A DNA stretch of 56,844 nt from Clostridia bacterium (GCA_017462385.1 JAFTRE010000031.1:1-56844); one strand, 5' to 3'; shown: positions 32,717-41,612, counted from the stretch's first letter. The notes: generated by a model not told the origin, from the letters alone. Numbers and translations: made by a program.

Positions 32717-34312
32717 ATGAAAGTTTGTGTGATTCAACCTTATTATTCCTTTGATGCAAAGGATACCGAAGCGTGCTACCGTCAGCAGGTAGAGCTGCTC
32801 GATAAGTGTGATGACAGCATGGATCTTATTGTGCTGCCCGAGTATGCAGACGTGCCCGCCGAGCAGCCTAACGCAGAATCTTACTATGCAATGGTAGACA
32901 AATACAATGCCGATATTATGGAGCGTTCGATTGCCGCCGCCAAGCGTTGCAATGCAATCGTTTTTGTCAATGCCGCATATCATACCGAGAGCGGTTGGCG
33001 CAATACCACACACGCTATCGACCGAGAGGGTAATATTGTCGGACGCTATTTTAAGGCGCATCCCGCCCCCAGCGAGATGGCAAACGGGCTTGACGCTACC
33101 TATAGCTACGAATATTCCGAGCCTTATGTTATCGAGATAGAGGGTGTTCGCTACGGCTTTATGACTTGCTACGACTTCTATTTCTACGAGGCATTCGCAC
33201 CGCTGGCACGTCAAAATGTTGACGTGATCATCGGCTGCTCGCATCAGCGCACCGATACACATGAGGCACTTTCTATCATCAACCGTTTCCTGTGCTACAA
33301 TACAAACGCTTACCTCATCCGCGCATCTGTTTCGCTTGGCGAGGATTCAAAGATTTGCGGTTGCAGCTGTGTTATTGCGCCCAACGGTGATGAGCTGGTC
33401 AACATGAAGAGCAATATCGGCATTGCGACATGCGAGATTGATCCCCATAAAAAGTATTATAAGGCAGCAGGCTTTGGCGGCAAGACAAAGTCGCATTATG
33501 AGTACATAGAGCAGGGCAGACGTCCCTGGCTGTACCGCAACGGCGGCAGTGCAATGGTCAAGTTTGATGACATTATGCCTTATCCCCGCCTTTGCGCACA
33601 CCGCGGCTTTAACACCGTTGCTCCCGAAAACAGTATGGTAGCCTTTGGCGCGGCTGTAGCGCTCGGAGCAGAGGAGATCGAGTTTGACCTGTGGTTCACC
33701 TCGGACGGCGAGATAGTTTCCTGCCACGACAGCACGCTTGACCGCGTCAGCAACGGCACGGGTACTATCACCGAGCACACGCTCGCCGAGCTTGAACAGC
33801 TTGATTTCGGTTCCAAGTTCAGCGAAAAGTTTGCAGGACTCGGCATCGTCAAGTTTGAGGACATACTCAAAAAGTTTGGTGGTCAGGTTGTAATGAATGT
33901 GCATGTCAAGGCACCGTGGGATGTTTACCCCGAGGATATGATGAAAAAGATCGTCGCGCTCATTCGTCAGTACGAGTGCGAGAAATATTGCTACTTCATG
34001 ATCGCGCGCGACAGCGTTATCAAGCAGTTTAAGTCCTACGCTCCCGATATCGCAATGTGCGTCGGACACCTCAAGAGCCGTCCGTGGGAGATAGTCGACA
34101 GAGCTATCGAGATGGGTTGCGAAAAGGTTCAGCTGTTCAAGCCTTACTTCAATGAGGAGATCATCAATAAGGCACATGAGCACGGCATACACTGTAATGT
34201 GTTCTGGGCTGACGATCCCGAGGAGGCTTGCCGCTACAGAGCAATGGGTATCGACACCATTCTTACAAATAACTATCTTGAAGTCTATAATGCACTCAAG
34301 AATATGAAATAA
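32717..34312 (+). CDS. Fused nitrilase-family amidohydrolase and glycerophosphodiester phosphodiesterase
   Basis: 531 residues from MKVCVIQPYY; AGGAG lies 10 bases before this ATG, while the earlier ATG would have a spacing of 1. Residues 1-275 are a carbon-nitrogen hydrolase with the triad Glu42 (VLPEYAD), Lys113 (RYFKAHP) and Cys151 (GFMTCYD). Residues 290-531 are a GDPD barrel with AHRGFNTVAPENS and EFDLWFTSDGEIVSCHDSTL, containing the metal- and phosphate-binding His, Glu and Asp. Both halves look catalytically complete. No signal peptide. The pairing suggests a pathway that removes an amide and a glycerophospho group from one compound, perhaps an N-acyl or amide-modified glycerophospholipid head group; that is inference. 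Possibly co-transcribed with nrnA. Confidence 0.88.
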   Translation: MKVCVIQPYYSFDAKDTEACYRQQVELLDKCDDSMDLIVLPEYADVPAEQPNAESYYAMVDKYNADIMERSIAAAKRCNAIVFVNAAYHTESGWRNTTHAIDREGNIVGRYFKAHPAPSEMANGLDATYSYEYSEPYVIEIEGVRYGFMTCYDFYFYEAFAPLARQNVDVIIGCSHQRTDTHEALSIINRFLCYNTNAYLIRASVSLGEDSKICGCSCVIAPNGDELVNMKSNIGIATCEIDPHKKYYKAAGFGGKTKSHYEYIEQGRRPWLYRNGGSAMVKFDDIMPYPRLCAHRGFNTVAPENSMVAFGAAVALGAEEIEFDLWFTSDGEIVSCHDSTLDRVSNGTGTITEHTLAELEQLDFGSKFSEKFAGLGIVKFEDILKKFGGQVVMNVHVKAPWDVYPEDMMKKIVALIRQYECEKYCYFMIARDSVIKQFKSYAPDIAMCVGHLKSRPWEIVDRAIEMGCEKVQLFKPYFNEEIINKAHEHGIHCNVFWADDPEEACRYRAMGIDTILTNNYLEVYNALKNMK

Positions 34313-34318
34313 GATCAC

Positions 34319-34355
34319 AAAAACAAAAGCTCTCCGCCGGAGAGCTTTTGTTTTT
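34319..34355. terminator. Bidirectional terminator between the fusion gene and rpe
   Basis: A perfect 17-bp inverted repeat (34319-34335 with 34339-34355) with loop GCC; A-rich on one side, GCTTTTGTTTTT on the other. It serves both convergent genes. Confidence 0.9.
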
Positions 34356-34361
34356 GTATTA

Positions 34362-35027
34362 TTATTTGATCGCCTCGCGGAACTTTTTGACATTCTCGGA
34401 GAGGTCGGCGCCGGGTGCGTAAAGGCTGGAGGTGCCCGCTACGAAGATATTCGCACCGGCACGGCTCATCTTTGTAGCGTTCTCGAACGAAACATTGCCG
34501 TCGCACTCGATCTCGATGTTGGGATAACCCGCATCATCCAGCATTTTGCGCAGACGTGCGATCTTGTCCAGTGTCTGCGGAATGAGCTTCTGACCCGCAT
34601 AGCCGGGGTTGACGGTCATGATGAGTACCGCGTCGATATCGGGCAGCAGCTCCTCAACAACATTAAGCGGAGTTGCGGGGTTGAGCGCCAGCATGGGGCG
34701 AGCGCCTGCCTCGCGGACAGCGTTGAGTGTGCGCTGAATGTGCGGAGTGGACTCATAATGGATGGAAACATAATCGTCCTCGTTGAACTCAAAACGGTCA
34801 AGCTTGCAATCGGGACGGTCAATCATAAGGTGGATATCAAGCGGTATGGAGCAGGCGCGGTGCAGCTTCTTAATGAAATCGGTACCCAGCGTGTAGTTGG
34901 GAACGAAAACACCGTCCATAATGTCTATGTGCAGATATTCGATGCCGTGCTCCTCAAGCTGTTTCAGCTCCTTGCCGAGCTCGAGAAAGTTGGCACACAT
35001 AAGAGAGGGGGATATTTTTTTGTCCAT
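34362..35027 (-). CDS. rpe: Ribulose-phosphate 3-epimerase
   Basis: 221 residues from MDKKISPSLMCANF; a TTG further up is in frame but the ATG fits the family length. ISPSLMCANFLELG, LHIDIMDGVFVPNYTLG (metal His and Asp), DIHLMIDRPD, VSIHYEST, LNPATPLNVVEE, MTVNPGYAGQKLIP and IECDGNV are all present. It interconverts ribulose 5-phosphate and xylulose 5-phosphate in the pentose phosphate pathway. AAAGGA precedes by 13 bases. Single gene with its own promoter. Confidence 0.96.
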   Translation of the reverse strand: MDKKISPSLMCANFLELGKELKQLEEHGIEYLHIDIMDGVFVPNYTLGTDFIKKLHRACSIPLDIHLMIDRPDCKLDRFEFNEDDYVSIHYESTPHIQRTLNAVREAGARPMLALNPATPLNVVEELLPDIDAVLIMTVNPGYAGQKLIPQTLDKIARLRKMLDDAGYPNIEIECDGNVSFENATKMSRAGANIFVAGTSSLYAPGADLSENVKKFREAIK

Positions 35028-35061
35028 GAGTATGTATGATCCTTTCAATTATTTTCAACTT

Positions 35062-35090
35062 ATTCTACCACAAAATACACGTCTTGTCAA
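35062..35090 (-). promoter_or_regulatory. rpe promoter
   Basis: Minus-strand TTGACA (35085-35090), 17 bases, TAGAAT (35062-35067). Confidence 0.8.
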
Positions 35091-35111
35091 TCAGTCGCGG
35101 TGCTTTACTTG

Positions 35112-35798
35112 TTAATCCGCACTGCCTGTCAGCTTGCGGCGGAGAGTCAGCAGCTTTTCGCGCGGCAGATCGATGGAATGGCAGTATTCCTCAACGTTTC
35201 TCCAGCGTGCGCGGAACATTGCGAGAAACAGCTCCATGTTTTCTGGCAGGGGAATGAGACGCTGTGTGGGCAACAGCTCTTCAAGCGGGGTGTCACCCCA
35301 GCGGGCGGTGTAGGTTTTGGCGTAATCGTCGATAATGTCGCGATCTTCAACATCTGCAATGAGCAAAAGCAGCGCCGCGGTGACGCCGGTGCGATCCTTG
35401 CCTGCGAAGCAGTTGAATATAGTACCGCCTTCGGCATCGGCGAGCGCGGTTAGAACACCGCGGATGTTGTCCTTGAGCAGGAGCAACATTATGTAATACA
35501 TGGCGGATTCCTCTACAGTGAAAAATTCACTTCGCCACCAGTTGTCGCATTTTTTATTGATATATTTGAAATCGGGATGATTGGCAAGCGCATGTGGATG
35601 CTTTATCAGCTCCTCGGGAGTCCGTAGGTCAATGATCGTTCGAAAGCCCTTTTGTTTTAGTGACTTTGTTTGCTCTGGAGTGATATTTTGTATTATATTG
35701 GAGCGGGCGAAAGCGCCGTAAAGCGTGCTTCCGCCGTTTTTTCGGCGTAAGCCGCCCAGGTCGCGGAAGTTGTATAGGTTGTCTGTGGGTGTATACAT
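35112..35798 (-). CDS. Tyrosine/dual-specificity protein phosphatase family protein
   Basis: 228 residues of the LipA-like PTP group (Y_phosphatase3). N-terminal NLYNFRDLGGLRRKNGG, middle TIIDLRTPEE and the P-loop FNCFAGKDRTGVTAALLL, with the CX5R motif complete; Asn stands where the usual His precedes Cys. It probably removes phosphate from protein Tyr/Ser or from phosphoinositide-like molecules. Cytoplasmic. AAGGAG before the ATG. The 3' end lies inside the upstream region of rpe, but rpe has its own promoter. Confidence 0.87.
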   Translation of the reverse strand: MYTPTDNLYNFRDLGGLRRKNGGSTLYGAFARSNIIQNITPEQTKSLKQKGFRTIIDLRTPEELIKHPHALANHPDFKYINKKCDNWWRSEFFTVEESAMYYIMLLLLKDNIRGVLTALADAEGGTIFNCFAGKDRTGVTAALLLLIADVEDRDIIDDYAKTYTARWGDTPLEELLPTQRLIPLPENMELFLAMFRARWRNVEEYCHSIDLPREKLLTLRRKLTGSAD

Positions 35799-35831
35799 AA
35801 TAAAGCTCCTTGATGTATTTTATCAGCTATT

Positions 35832-35860
35832 ATTGTACCATATAAAAGTCCAAAAATCCA
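35832..35860 (-). promoter_or_regulatory. Possible promoter of the phosphatase gene
   Basis: Minus-strand TGGATT (35855-35860), 17 bases, TACAAT (35832-35837). Weaker match than most promoters in the window. Confidence 0.5.
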
Positions 35861-35971
35861 TATAAAAATGCCAATTCCACAAAATAAACCGTCCAAAATA
35901 AGGCTGTGGAGTGAATAAATACGCCGATTTGAGGCAGACAATGGTAATACAAGAGCAGGAGGCGAAACATA

Positions 35972-36580
35972 ATGAAAAAATTAGTTACATTTTGCATTTT
36001 TATTCTGATCGGCGTGCTGATGCTGAGCGTACTTCCCGCACATGGCGAAGCCGAGATATATGACAGTGTTGTCAGACTGCATGTTCTGGCAAATTCGGAC
36101 TCGGAATACGATCAGCAGCTAAAGCTTCGGGTGCGCGACGGCGTGCTTGCTGCGGCGTCCGATATCGTCGAGGGGTGTTCGACGCGTGATGAAGCCGCCG
36201 CGGCGCTGAATGCACAGCTTGATGTTATACAGGCGGCGGCGCTGTCTGTCGTGCGCGAGGCGGGTGAGGACTACGCGGTCGAGGTAAGGCTGTGTGAGGA
36301 GCAATATCCCACAAAAAATTACGAAAGCATCTGTTTCCCGTCCGGGACGTATATGTCGCTTCAGGTTCGCATTGGCGAGGCCGAGGGGCAAAACTGGTGG
36401 TGCGTGCTGTTCCCGAACCTCTGTCTGTCGGCGGCGGGCAAAAAGGACGCAGAGGACGCCTTTATTCAGGCGGGTCTGACACCGGAGCAGTACAAGATCA
36501 TAACCGAATCAGAGGGGACGAAATATAAGCTTCGGTTTAAATTTCTCGAGCTTATCGAGCAGGCCTTCGGCACAAAATAA
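35972..36580 (+). CDS. spoIIR: Stage II sporulation protein R
   Basis: 202 residues. An N-terminal signal segment (LVTFCIFILIGVLMLSVLPAHG) is followed by the family signature VVRLHVLANSDSEYDQQLKL and VRDGVLAA, then YESICFPSGTYMSLQVRIGE and NWWCVLFPNLCLS. In Bacillus, SpoIIR is made in the forespore under sigma-F and secreted to trigger SpoIIGA cleavage of pro-sigma-E in the mother cell. Ribosome site GGAGG. No confident sigma-F promoter was found in the 170-base upstream gap. Its presence is good evidence that this organism forms, or descends from, endospore formers. Confidence 0.95.
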   Translation: MKKLVTFCIFILIGVLMLSVLPAHGEAEIYDSVVRLHVLANSDSEYDQQLKLRVRDGVLAAASDIVEGCSTRDEAAAALNAQLDVIQAAALSVVREAGEDYAVEVRLCEEQYPTKNYESICFPSGTYMSLQVRIGEAEGQNWWCVLFPNLCLSAAGKKDAEDAFIQAGLTPEQYKIITESEGTKYKLRFKFLELIEQAFGTK

Positions 36581-36590
36581 TAAAATTCTA

Positions 36591-36655
36591 TTGATTTTCC
36601 TTCCAAAATAATATACAATAATACCGATGAGTTATCATCGGTATTATTGTATATT
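36591..36655 (+). promoter_or_regulatory. Promoter overlapped by a perfect 20-bp inverted repeat
   Basis: TTGATT (36591-36596), 17 bases, TACAAT (36614-36619). A perfect inverted repeat with arms 36610-36629 and 36636-36655 (loop AGTTAT) covers the -10 and the start point and ends at the base before the ribosome site GGGAG. It may be a repressor operator, an RNA hairpin that limits translation, or the terminator of spoIIR. Confidence 0.7.
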
Positions 36656-36666
36656 GGGAGAAGGTT

Positions 36667-37500
36667 ATGACATACGCACAGGGACTTAAATTCGGCAGCT
36701 CGCTTTGCTTTACAAGATCGTTGGATCGCGACGCACTTCACACCTTGAAATCAGTCGGAATTGACGCCGTCGAGCTTTCCTTTAATTTTGATACATACAT
36801 GAATAAGCTGGATTTTGCACGCAACTGGGAGAAATATGCCGACATTGCGGCAGAGGAGGGGATAGAACTGTGGTCCATTCACCTGCCTTTTTCCCGCTCG
36901 CTTGACATTTCAAGCACTAAGGATGAATTCCGCGCCATCGCGCTTTACACCAACCGCACGCTCATCGAGGCGGCGGGCAAGGCGGGCATTAAGGTAGCCG
37001 TGCTTCACCCCAGCAGTGAGCCCATTACCGATGAGGACAGACCCGAGCGTCTGCGCCGTAGTCGTGAGGCTATAATCGAACTGCGCGAGGCTTGCGATAG
37101 GGCGGGCATGAAGCTGGCGGTCGAAAATCTGCCGCGCACCTGCATGTGCAACCGTTCCGCCGAGATGATCGAGCTGTTCCGCGATACAGGTGCGGGCATC
37201 GTTTTTGACACAAACCATTCACTGATCGAGGAAAATGTGGCGTTTTTATCTGCACTTGTGGATTCGGAGATCCCGATCTACTCCTTGCATATTTCGGATT
37301 ACGATTTTGTCGATGAGCGTCACCGCTTGCCCGGCGACGGTCTCAATAATTGGACAGGTATTCTCGCACAGCTTGAACGAGCAGGCTATTCGGGGCCGCT
37401 TATGTATGAGGTGCCGCGCCAGCCCAAGGAGCGCGACGTTATAGCTCCCGAAGAGCTGGGAGCAAATATGAGAGCACTTGCTGCGGGCGAGATAAAATAA
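36667..37500 (+). CDS. Sugar phosphate isomerase/epimerase-like TIM-barrel protein
   Basis: 277 residues of the AP-endonuclease-2/xylose isomerase-like superfamily. N-terminal KFGSSLCFTRSLD, GIDAVELSF, then WSIHLPFS, VAVLHPSSEP, LAVENLPRT (metal Glu), IVFDTNHSLIEE (Asp/His), YSLHISDYD (His) and LMYEVPRQ (Glu). The metal ligands are in place, so it is probably an active isomerase or epimerase on a small sugar or polyol; the substrate is unknown. It stands alone behind the inverted-repeat promoter, which suggests regulation by its substrate. Terminated at 37506-37547. Confidence 0.85.
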   Translation: MTYAQGLKFGSSLCFTRSLDRDALHTLKSVGIDAVELSFNFDTYMNKLDFARNWEKYADIAAEEGIELWSIHLPFSRSLDISSTKDEFRAIALYTNRTLIEAAGKAGIKVAVLHPSSEPITDEDRPERLRRSREAIIELREACDRAGMKLAVENLPRTCMCNRSAEMIELFRDTGAGIVFDTNHSLIEENVAFLSALVDSEIPIYSLHISDYDFVDERHRLPGDGLNNWTGILAQLERAGYSGPLMYEVPRQPKERDVIAPEELGANMRALAAGEIK

Positions 37501-37505
37501 AAATC

Positions 37506-37547
37506 AAGGTATGGATCAAATGCATTGCTGTATTTGATCCATACCTT
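37506..37547. terminator. Convergent terminator before the MATE gene
   Basis: A perfect 16-bp inverted repeat (37506-37521 with 37532-37547), ten-base loop, ending ACCTTTTC. Confidence 0.85.
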
Positions 37548-37559
37548 TTCATAATATTG

Positions 37560-38924
37560 TTATTTTAAAACACGTTGGAAGAATTTAATGTGAAAATACA
37601 CCGATACCAAAGCTGTCAACAGGTCGGCGAGTGGCTGCGCCATCTCGATGCCGGTGATGCCGATAATGTGCGGCAATATCAGTACCGCAGGAATAAAGAA
37701 TATACCCTGTCGGCAGGATGCAAGGAGCGCCGCTGTTGTGCTGAAGCCGAGACACTGATACAGTTGATTGACATATGTGGAATATGCCATCGTGGGCAGT
37801 ACAAAACAGCAGAAGCGCAGAGCATTTCGACCTATTTCTACCACCTCGGGGTCATCGCGAAAAAGCAATATTGCCTGCTCGGCAAACGGGAAGAGAAATA
37901 CCGCCGTAATAATGCACACACCGCTTCCCAGCGCTGTTGTGACCCAGAATGCCTCTTTGACGCGCCGCTTCTCACCCGCGCCGAAGTTGTAGCCCGCAAC
38001 GGGCTGAAAGCCTTGTCCGATACCGACCACAACATTGCGGACAAGCATATATACCTTGTTTGCGACTGTCATTGCGGCAATGGCGGCATCTCCGCCGACT
38101 GCACCGGCGCTGTTGTTGAGCAATGCCGAGGCTACGCTTGCCATGCCCTGACGACAGATGGTGGGAAAGCCACGCTTGAATATGTTGAGATATATCTTCG
38201 CATCGCGGCTGACATAACTAATGCCAAGCCGAATATTGCTCTTTTTACGAAGAAAGAATGAAAGCAATATCAAAAAGCTGACGCATTGACTTATCAGTGT
38301 GGCGAGTGCCGCGCCCGATATGTCCATGTTTGCACCGAATATCAGCAGTGGGTCAAGCACTATGTTGACTATACCGCCCGCGCATAAGCCTACCATTGAC
38401 AGTGTTGCCTCACCCTCGGAGCGCAGTATATTGCTGAGCACGAATGAGGAGCACATGACGGGTGCACCGATGAGTATGTAGATCGAATAGTCGCAGGCGT
38501 AAGGAAGAATGGTGTCTGTTGCGCCGAACAAACGCATTAGCGGTTCCAGAAAGATCAAGCCTCCCGCCATAAGTATAAATCCGAACGCTATGGCGGCTGC
38601 AAATGCGCTGTTTCCGTAGCGTGCGGCGAGATCGTCCTTTTTCTCGCCGAGCGTCGTGCTGATAAGGCTGTTTGCTCCCATTCCGAGGCCAAATCCGAAC
38701 GCTTGAATTACAGACATAAGTGCAAACACAACTCCGACCGCGCCCGAGGCGCTGTTATTGTCAAGCTGAGAGACAAAATATGTGTCGGCTGTATTGTATA
38801 TAACTGTGATAAGCTGGCTTGCCACGGTAGGTATTGCCATGCCGAGCACCAATCTCGGTATGGGAGTGCTTACCATGCGATGATGCTGGGCTTCACTGTT
38901 CAATTGTTTTCCGTATAAAGACAT
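37560..38924 (-). CDS. MATE-family efflux transporter
   Basis: 454 residues with about 12 membrane helices arranged as two MatE repeats (IPRLVLGMAIPTVASQLITVIYN at the start of the first; FKRGFPTICRQGMASVASALLNN at the second). It is expected to use a Na+ or H+ gradient to expel cationic drugs or metabolites. AAGGA lies 10 bases before the ATG. It begins 44 bases after the SGNH lipoprotein gene on the same strand without a clear promoter between, so the two are likely co-transcribed from 40002-40030. Confidence 0.92.
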   Translation of the reverse strand: MSLYGKQLNSEAQHHRMVSTPIPRLVLGMAIPTVASQLITVIYNTADTYFVSQLDNNSASGAVGVVFALMSVIQAFGFGLGMGANSLISTTLGEKKDDLAARYGNSAFAAAIAFGFILMAGGLIFLEPLMRLFGATDTILPYACDYSIYILIGAPVMCSSFVLSNILRSEGEATLSMVGLCAGGIVNIVLDPLLIFGANMDISGAALATLISQCVSFLILLSFFLRKKSNIRLGISYVSRDAKIYLNIFKRGFPTICRQGMASVASALLNNSAGAVGGDAAIAAMTVANKVYMLVRNVVVGIGQGFQPVAGYNFGAGEKRRVKEAFWVTTALGSGVCIITAVFLFPFAEQAILLFRDDPEVVEIGRNALRFCCFVLPTMAYSTYVNQLYQCLGFSTTAALLASCRQGIFFIPAVLILPHIIGITGIEMAQPLADLLTALVSVYFHIKFFQRVLK

Positions 38925-38968
38925 GCTTGTTTTTTCCTTGCAATTTTCGAGTGTTATGTTGGTTTGGA

Positions 38969-39961
38969 CTAATTGTTGACAGGTGCCTCGGCACCGCGGA
39001 CAATATGGTCTGCCGCCTGAGCCAGCAATTTAGCAGTGGCGGCATCGATGCCGTCATGATAAAGCTCCGCCGCGCCGACGGGAGATTCATTGTAGAAATG
39101 CGCGTAAAATGCACAAGCAACAGCATACGAGCCGTAAAGCGAGGGATGACGCTCGTCGGTGTGGTACATATTGATATTAGGATAGCTTGTTACCATAAAT
39201 TCAAACAGCGAAGAGCAATCGACCATAGGGGCCTCCAAAGCATTGGCGAACTCTTCCGAGACCGATTTCATGTAGGCTGTGTGGTCGGCGCGGGAGATGG
39301 TGTATTTTGCTATGCTCGTTGCATTGACACCGTCGCTGTTCATTCTGAATATGCTGCAGGAGCCGGTGTTATTGCCCCATGTAGCGTAAATGACGGTCTG
39401 AGCGCCTGCTTCCTTTATTCGTTCGTCAAGAACCTTGCTTGCGGCGAGCTCGGCATCCTTAACGGTGTTTTCTTTTTCGGTGATGCGGCGGGATGGCTGG
39501 ATGACTACATAGTCCCAATCCTGTCTGAAAGCAAGATTTACAAGCGAGCCTATCTCGGTCGTTTTTGATATCTGCTGACACATGGTGGAGCTGCCGACGG
39601 CGACTTTATAAGTGTATATATCCTTACCGACGGCTTTGCCGAGGGCCATCAGAATGGCGGGCATGTCATTGTAATATGTAAGGCTGTTGCCTATGAATAG
39701 AATTCTCAAGGGTGTCTCCTTTTGGGGCTCGGTGTTATGGCTGCTTTGCGCGGCGGTTGTTTCTCGTGGAGTGTCTGTTGTGGTATCTGCGAGGGGAGTG
39801 TTGGGGACGGGTGTAGTGTCCGCCGGCGGGGTCAGGGTAGTGTGTGTGCCGCTCGGTAGGTTGCCAGCACAGCTTACCAATGTCACAATGCACAGCACCC
39901 ATGAAAATATGCAGAGTGATATACGTTTTAGGTAAATATTGCGGCGGTCTATTTTATACAT
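38969..39961 (-). CDS. SGNH-hydrolase lipoprotein (DUF4886-like)
   Basis: 330 residues. Lipoprotein signal peptide (ISLCIFSWVLCIVTLVSC), then a 50-residue Thr/Pro-rich linker. The catalytic domain has the SGNH block I ILFIGNSLTYYNDMP with nucleophile Ser, block III-like VIYATWGNN and block V DERHPSLYGSYA with Asp and His. The pattern fits secreted esterases that deacylate carbohydrates or cell-wall polymers (DUF4886 group). Anchored on the outer face of the membrane. AAAGG lies 9 bases before the ATG. Upstream of the MATE gene in the same transcript. Confidence 0.82.
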   Translation of the reverse strand: MYKIDRRNIYLKRISLCIFSWVLCIVTLVSCAGNLPSGTHTTLTPPADTTPVPNTPLADTTTDTPRETTAAQSSHNTEPQKETPLRILFIGNSLTYYNDMPAILMALGKAVGKDIYTYKVAVGSSTMCQQISKTTEIGSLVNLAFRQDWDYVVIQPSRRITEKENTVKDAELAASKVLDERIKEAGAQTVIYATWGNNTGSCSIFRMNSDGVNATSIAKYTISRADHTAYMKSVSEEFANALEAPMVDCSSLFEFMVTSYPNINMYHTDERHPSLYGSYAVACAFYAHFYNESPVGAAELYHDGIDAATAKLLAQAADHIVRGAEAPVNN

Positions 39962-40001
39962 GCTCCGAGCCTTTCTTCTTGTATTTTAAACTCATGATAA
40001 C

Positions 40002-40030
40002 ATTTTACCATAACCTCGTAATGTTGTCAA
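40002..40030 (-). promoter_or_regulatory. Promoter of the SGNH-MATE unit
   Basis: Minus-strand TTGACA (40025-40030), 17 bases, TAAAAT (40002-40007). Confidence 0.8.
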
Positions 40031-40052
40031 ATACATATGATGCTATTCAGCC

Positions 40053-40090
40053 AAACAAGGCTGTCACGCCTCGGCGCGACAGCCTTGTTT
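40053..40090. terminator. Terminator after the CPBP protease gene
   Basis: AAACAAGGCTGTC (40053-40065) and GACAGCCTTGTTT (40078-40090) with an inner GC stem. It lies directly after the CPBP stop on the minus strand. The better T-run is on the plus side, but it is the only hairpin between the units. Confidence 0.7.
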
Positions 40091-41023
40091 TTAAAACACG
40101 ATCACCGCTACCGCGAATATTACGGCGCACAGTATAAAGGGCAGGGAAACAAACGCTTCTCCGAGAGATGCGAGTATCTCTCGCAGCGAGAGTGCGACGG
40201 GATAGGACGGTTCAAGCCGCTCGGCGGCATATCTGCTGTAAAGCTTGCCCGAAAAGTAACAGAACAGCGCCGCCGATACAAGAAACAGCGTTCCTACCAG
40301 CATGATAAACAGTGCTCTGCTGTCTGTGTTAATATAAAATGAAATGACATACGGACGGGCGTATATGCCGAAAAGGTTGTAAGCAAAATGTATTATCATT
40401 GGAACGGTTACCGAATGCGTGGCGTACATGGCCAGTGCAAGCAGTGCGCCTGACAGCACATAAAGCGGTAGCAGACGCATATCAAAATGCAACATACCAA
40501 AGCAAAGTGAGCTGACCGTTATTGCACGCACGACTCCACCGTGCTCATGCTCGGCGCACATCAGCGAGCGGTAAACCGTTTCCTCGCAAGCTGCGGGAAG
40601 TGCGGCGTAGGTCAATATCAGGTAAACATTACTCAAAAAGCCGCCCTCGACGTGAGCGCGAAAAGTATCGTAAAGCGCAAAACTTGATGCCCCGAGCGAG
40701 CGGCCGTAAAGCGCTATCGTCAAAATCACTCCCCCGCATATAAGCACCACCGTTGCTGTAAGCATGAGCGGTATGTGCGATAGGGCAGGAGGGGACAGCT
40801 TGAGGGCTGTTTTTGACAACGAGCGGCGGCGGAAAAACCAATAAAGTGTGGCGGGCAACAAAAATATTGTCAGCTCGAGCGGGATCATCAGCACCGTGAG
40901 CGTATCGGGGTCGGATACGCCGGCATCGATAATGCGGGCAATGACCAAAAGCACATAGCCGAAAAGTGCGGTATATGTGACATATGGAGCTTCGCCGCGA
41001 TGCAAAAAACGCAAAAATCGCAT
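40091..41023 (-). CDS. CPBP-family intramembrane metalloprotease
   Basis: 310 residues with about eight hydrophobic helices. The Abi/CPBP (Rce1-like) motifs are present: EETVYR (catalytic Glu-Glu and Arg), FGMLHFD (His) and IIHFAYNLFG (His/Asn). These proteases process prenylated or bacteriocin-type peptides, or take part in immunity to them; the substrate is unknown. No strong ribosome site precedes the ATG and the gap to the DJ-1 gene stop is only 12 bases, so translation may rely on coupling. Third gene of the hisS unit. Confidence 0.87.
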   Translation of the reverse strand: MRFLRFLHRGEAPYVTYTALFGYVLLVIARIIDAGVSDPDTLTVLMIPLELTIFLLPATLYWFFRRRSLSKTALKLSPPALSHIPLMLTATVVLICGGVILTIALYGRSLGASSFALYDTFRAHVEGGFLSNVYLILTYAALPAACEETVYRSLMCAEHEHGGVVRAITVSSLCFGMLHFDMRLLPLYVLSGALLALAMYATHSVTVPMIIHFAYNLFGIYARPYVISFYINTDSRALFIMLVGTLFLVSAALFCYFSGKLYSRYAAERLEPSYPVALSLREILASLGEAFVSLPFILCAVIFAVAVIVF

Positions 41024-41035
41024 TATTACGGTTGC

Positions 41036-41575
41036 TTAGCCCGCTATGACAGATGCGCTGAGATTTGCGGCGGCTACGTCGCCGCAAATCATTGCGACGA
41101 TCTCCAAACCGAACTGAAGTGCCACACCCATTCCCGCGGCGGTGACTATATTGCCGTCGCGGATGACATGACGGTTGGAAAGGCGGGCACCGTCAAGGAA
41201 TTTTTCAAAGCCGGGGTAGCAGATAGCCCGCTTACCCTTGAGCAGTCCGCGCTTGCCGAGCACCATGGGAGCGGCGCAGATGGCGGCGAGATAGCCGTCA
41301 TTTGCCACCACGGCTTTGAGCGCCGCGTCGACTACGGGGGAGGCGTCAAGGTTGCGCGTGCCGGGCATACCGCCGGGCAGTATGACCATTTCGGGCTTGT
41401 CGTCGCGGAACATGGAGTCGGCGATGTCTGCCTGTACCGTGATTCCGTGCGCACCCGTGATGAGCTCGCCGCCGATGCCCACGGTGGTGACCTCAAGTCC
41501 TGCGCGACGTAAAAGATCCAATGGGGTCAGTGCCTCAACCTCTTCGAAACCGGGTGCCAGAAACATATATATCAT
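41036..41575 (-). CDS. DJ-1/PfpI family protein
   Basis: 179 residues, complete. Class-I glutamine amidotransferase-like fold with LAPGFEEVEALTPLDLLRRAG at the N-terminus (active-site Glu), VILPGGMPGT, and the nucleophile elbow AAICAAPMVLG, Cys100. It belongs to the DJ-1/ThiJ/YajL group, linked to protein or nucleotide deglycation and oxidative stress; the exact activity is unproven. Ribosome site GTGAGG. It follows hisS after 37 bases on the same strand. Confidence 0.9.
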   Translation of the reverse strand: MIYMFLAPGFEEVEALTPLDLLRRAGLEVTTVGIGGELITGAHGITVQADIADSMFRDDKPEMVILPGGMPGTRNLDASPVVDAALKAVVANDGYLAAICAAPMVLGKRGLLKGKRAICYPGFEKFLDGARLSNRHVIRDGNIVTAAGMGVALQFGLEIVAMICGDVAAANLSASVIAG

Positions 41576-41612
41576 AACAAAACCTCACAATATTTATTTG
41601 TTTGTGATGTGA

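Noticed and set aside
35880-35971. A possible sigma-F promoter before spoIIR
   Set aside because: A GAATA and a GG-containing box at 15 bases can be found, but the second box does not fit the sigma-F consensus well enough.
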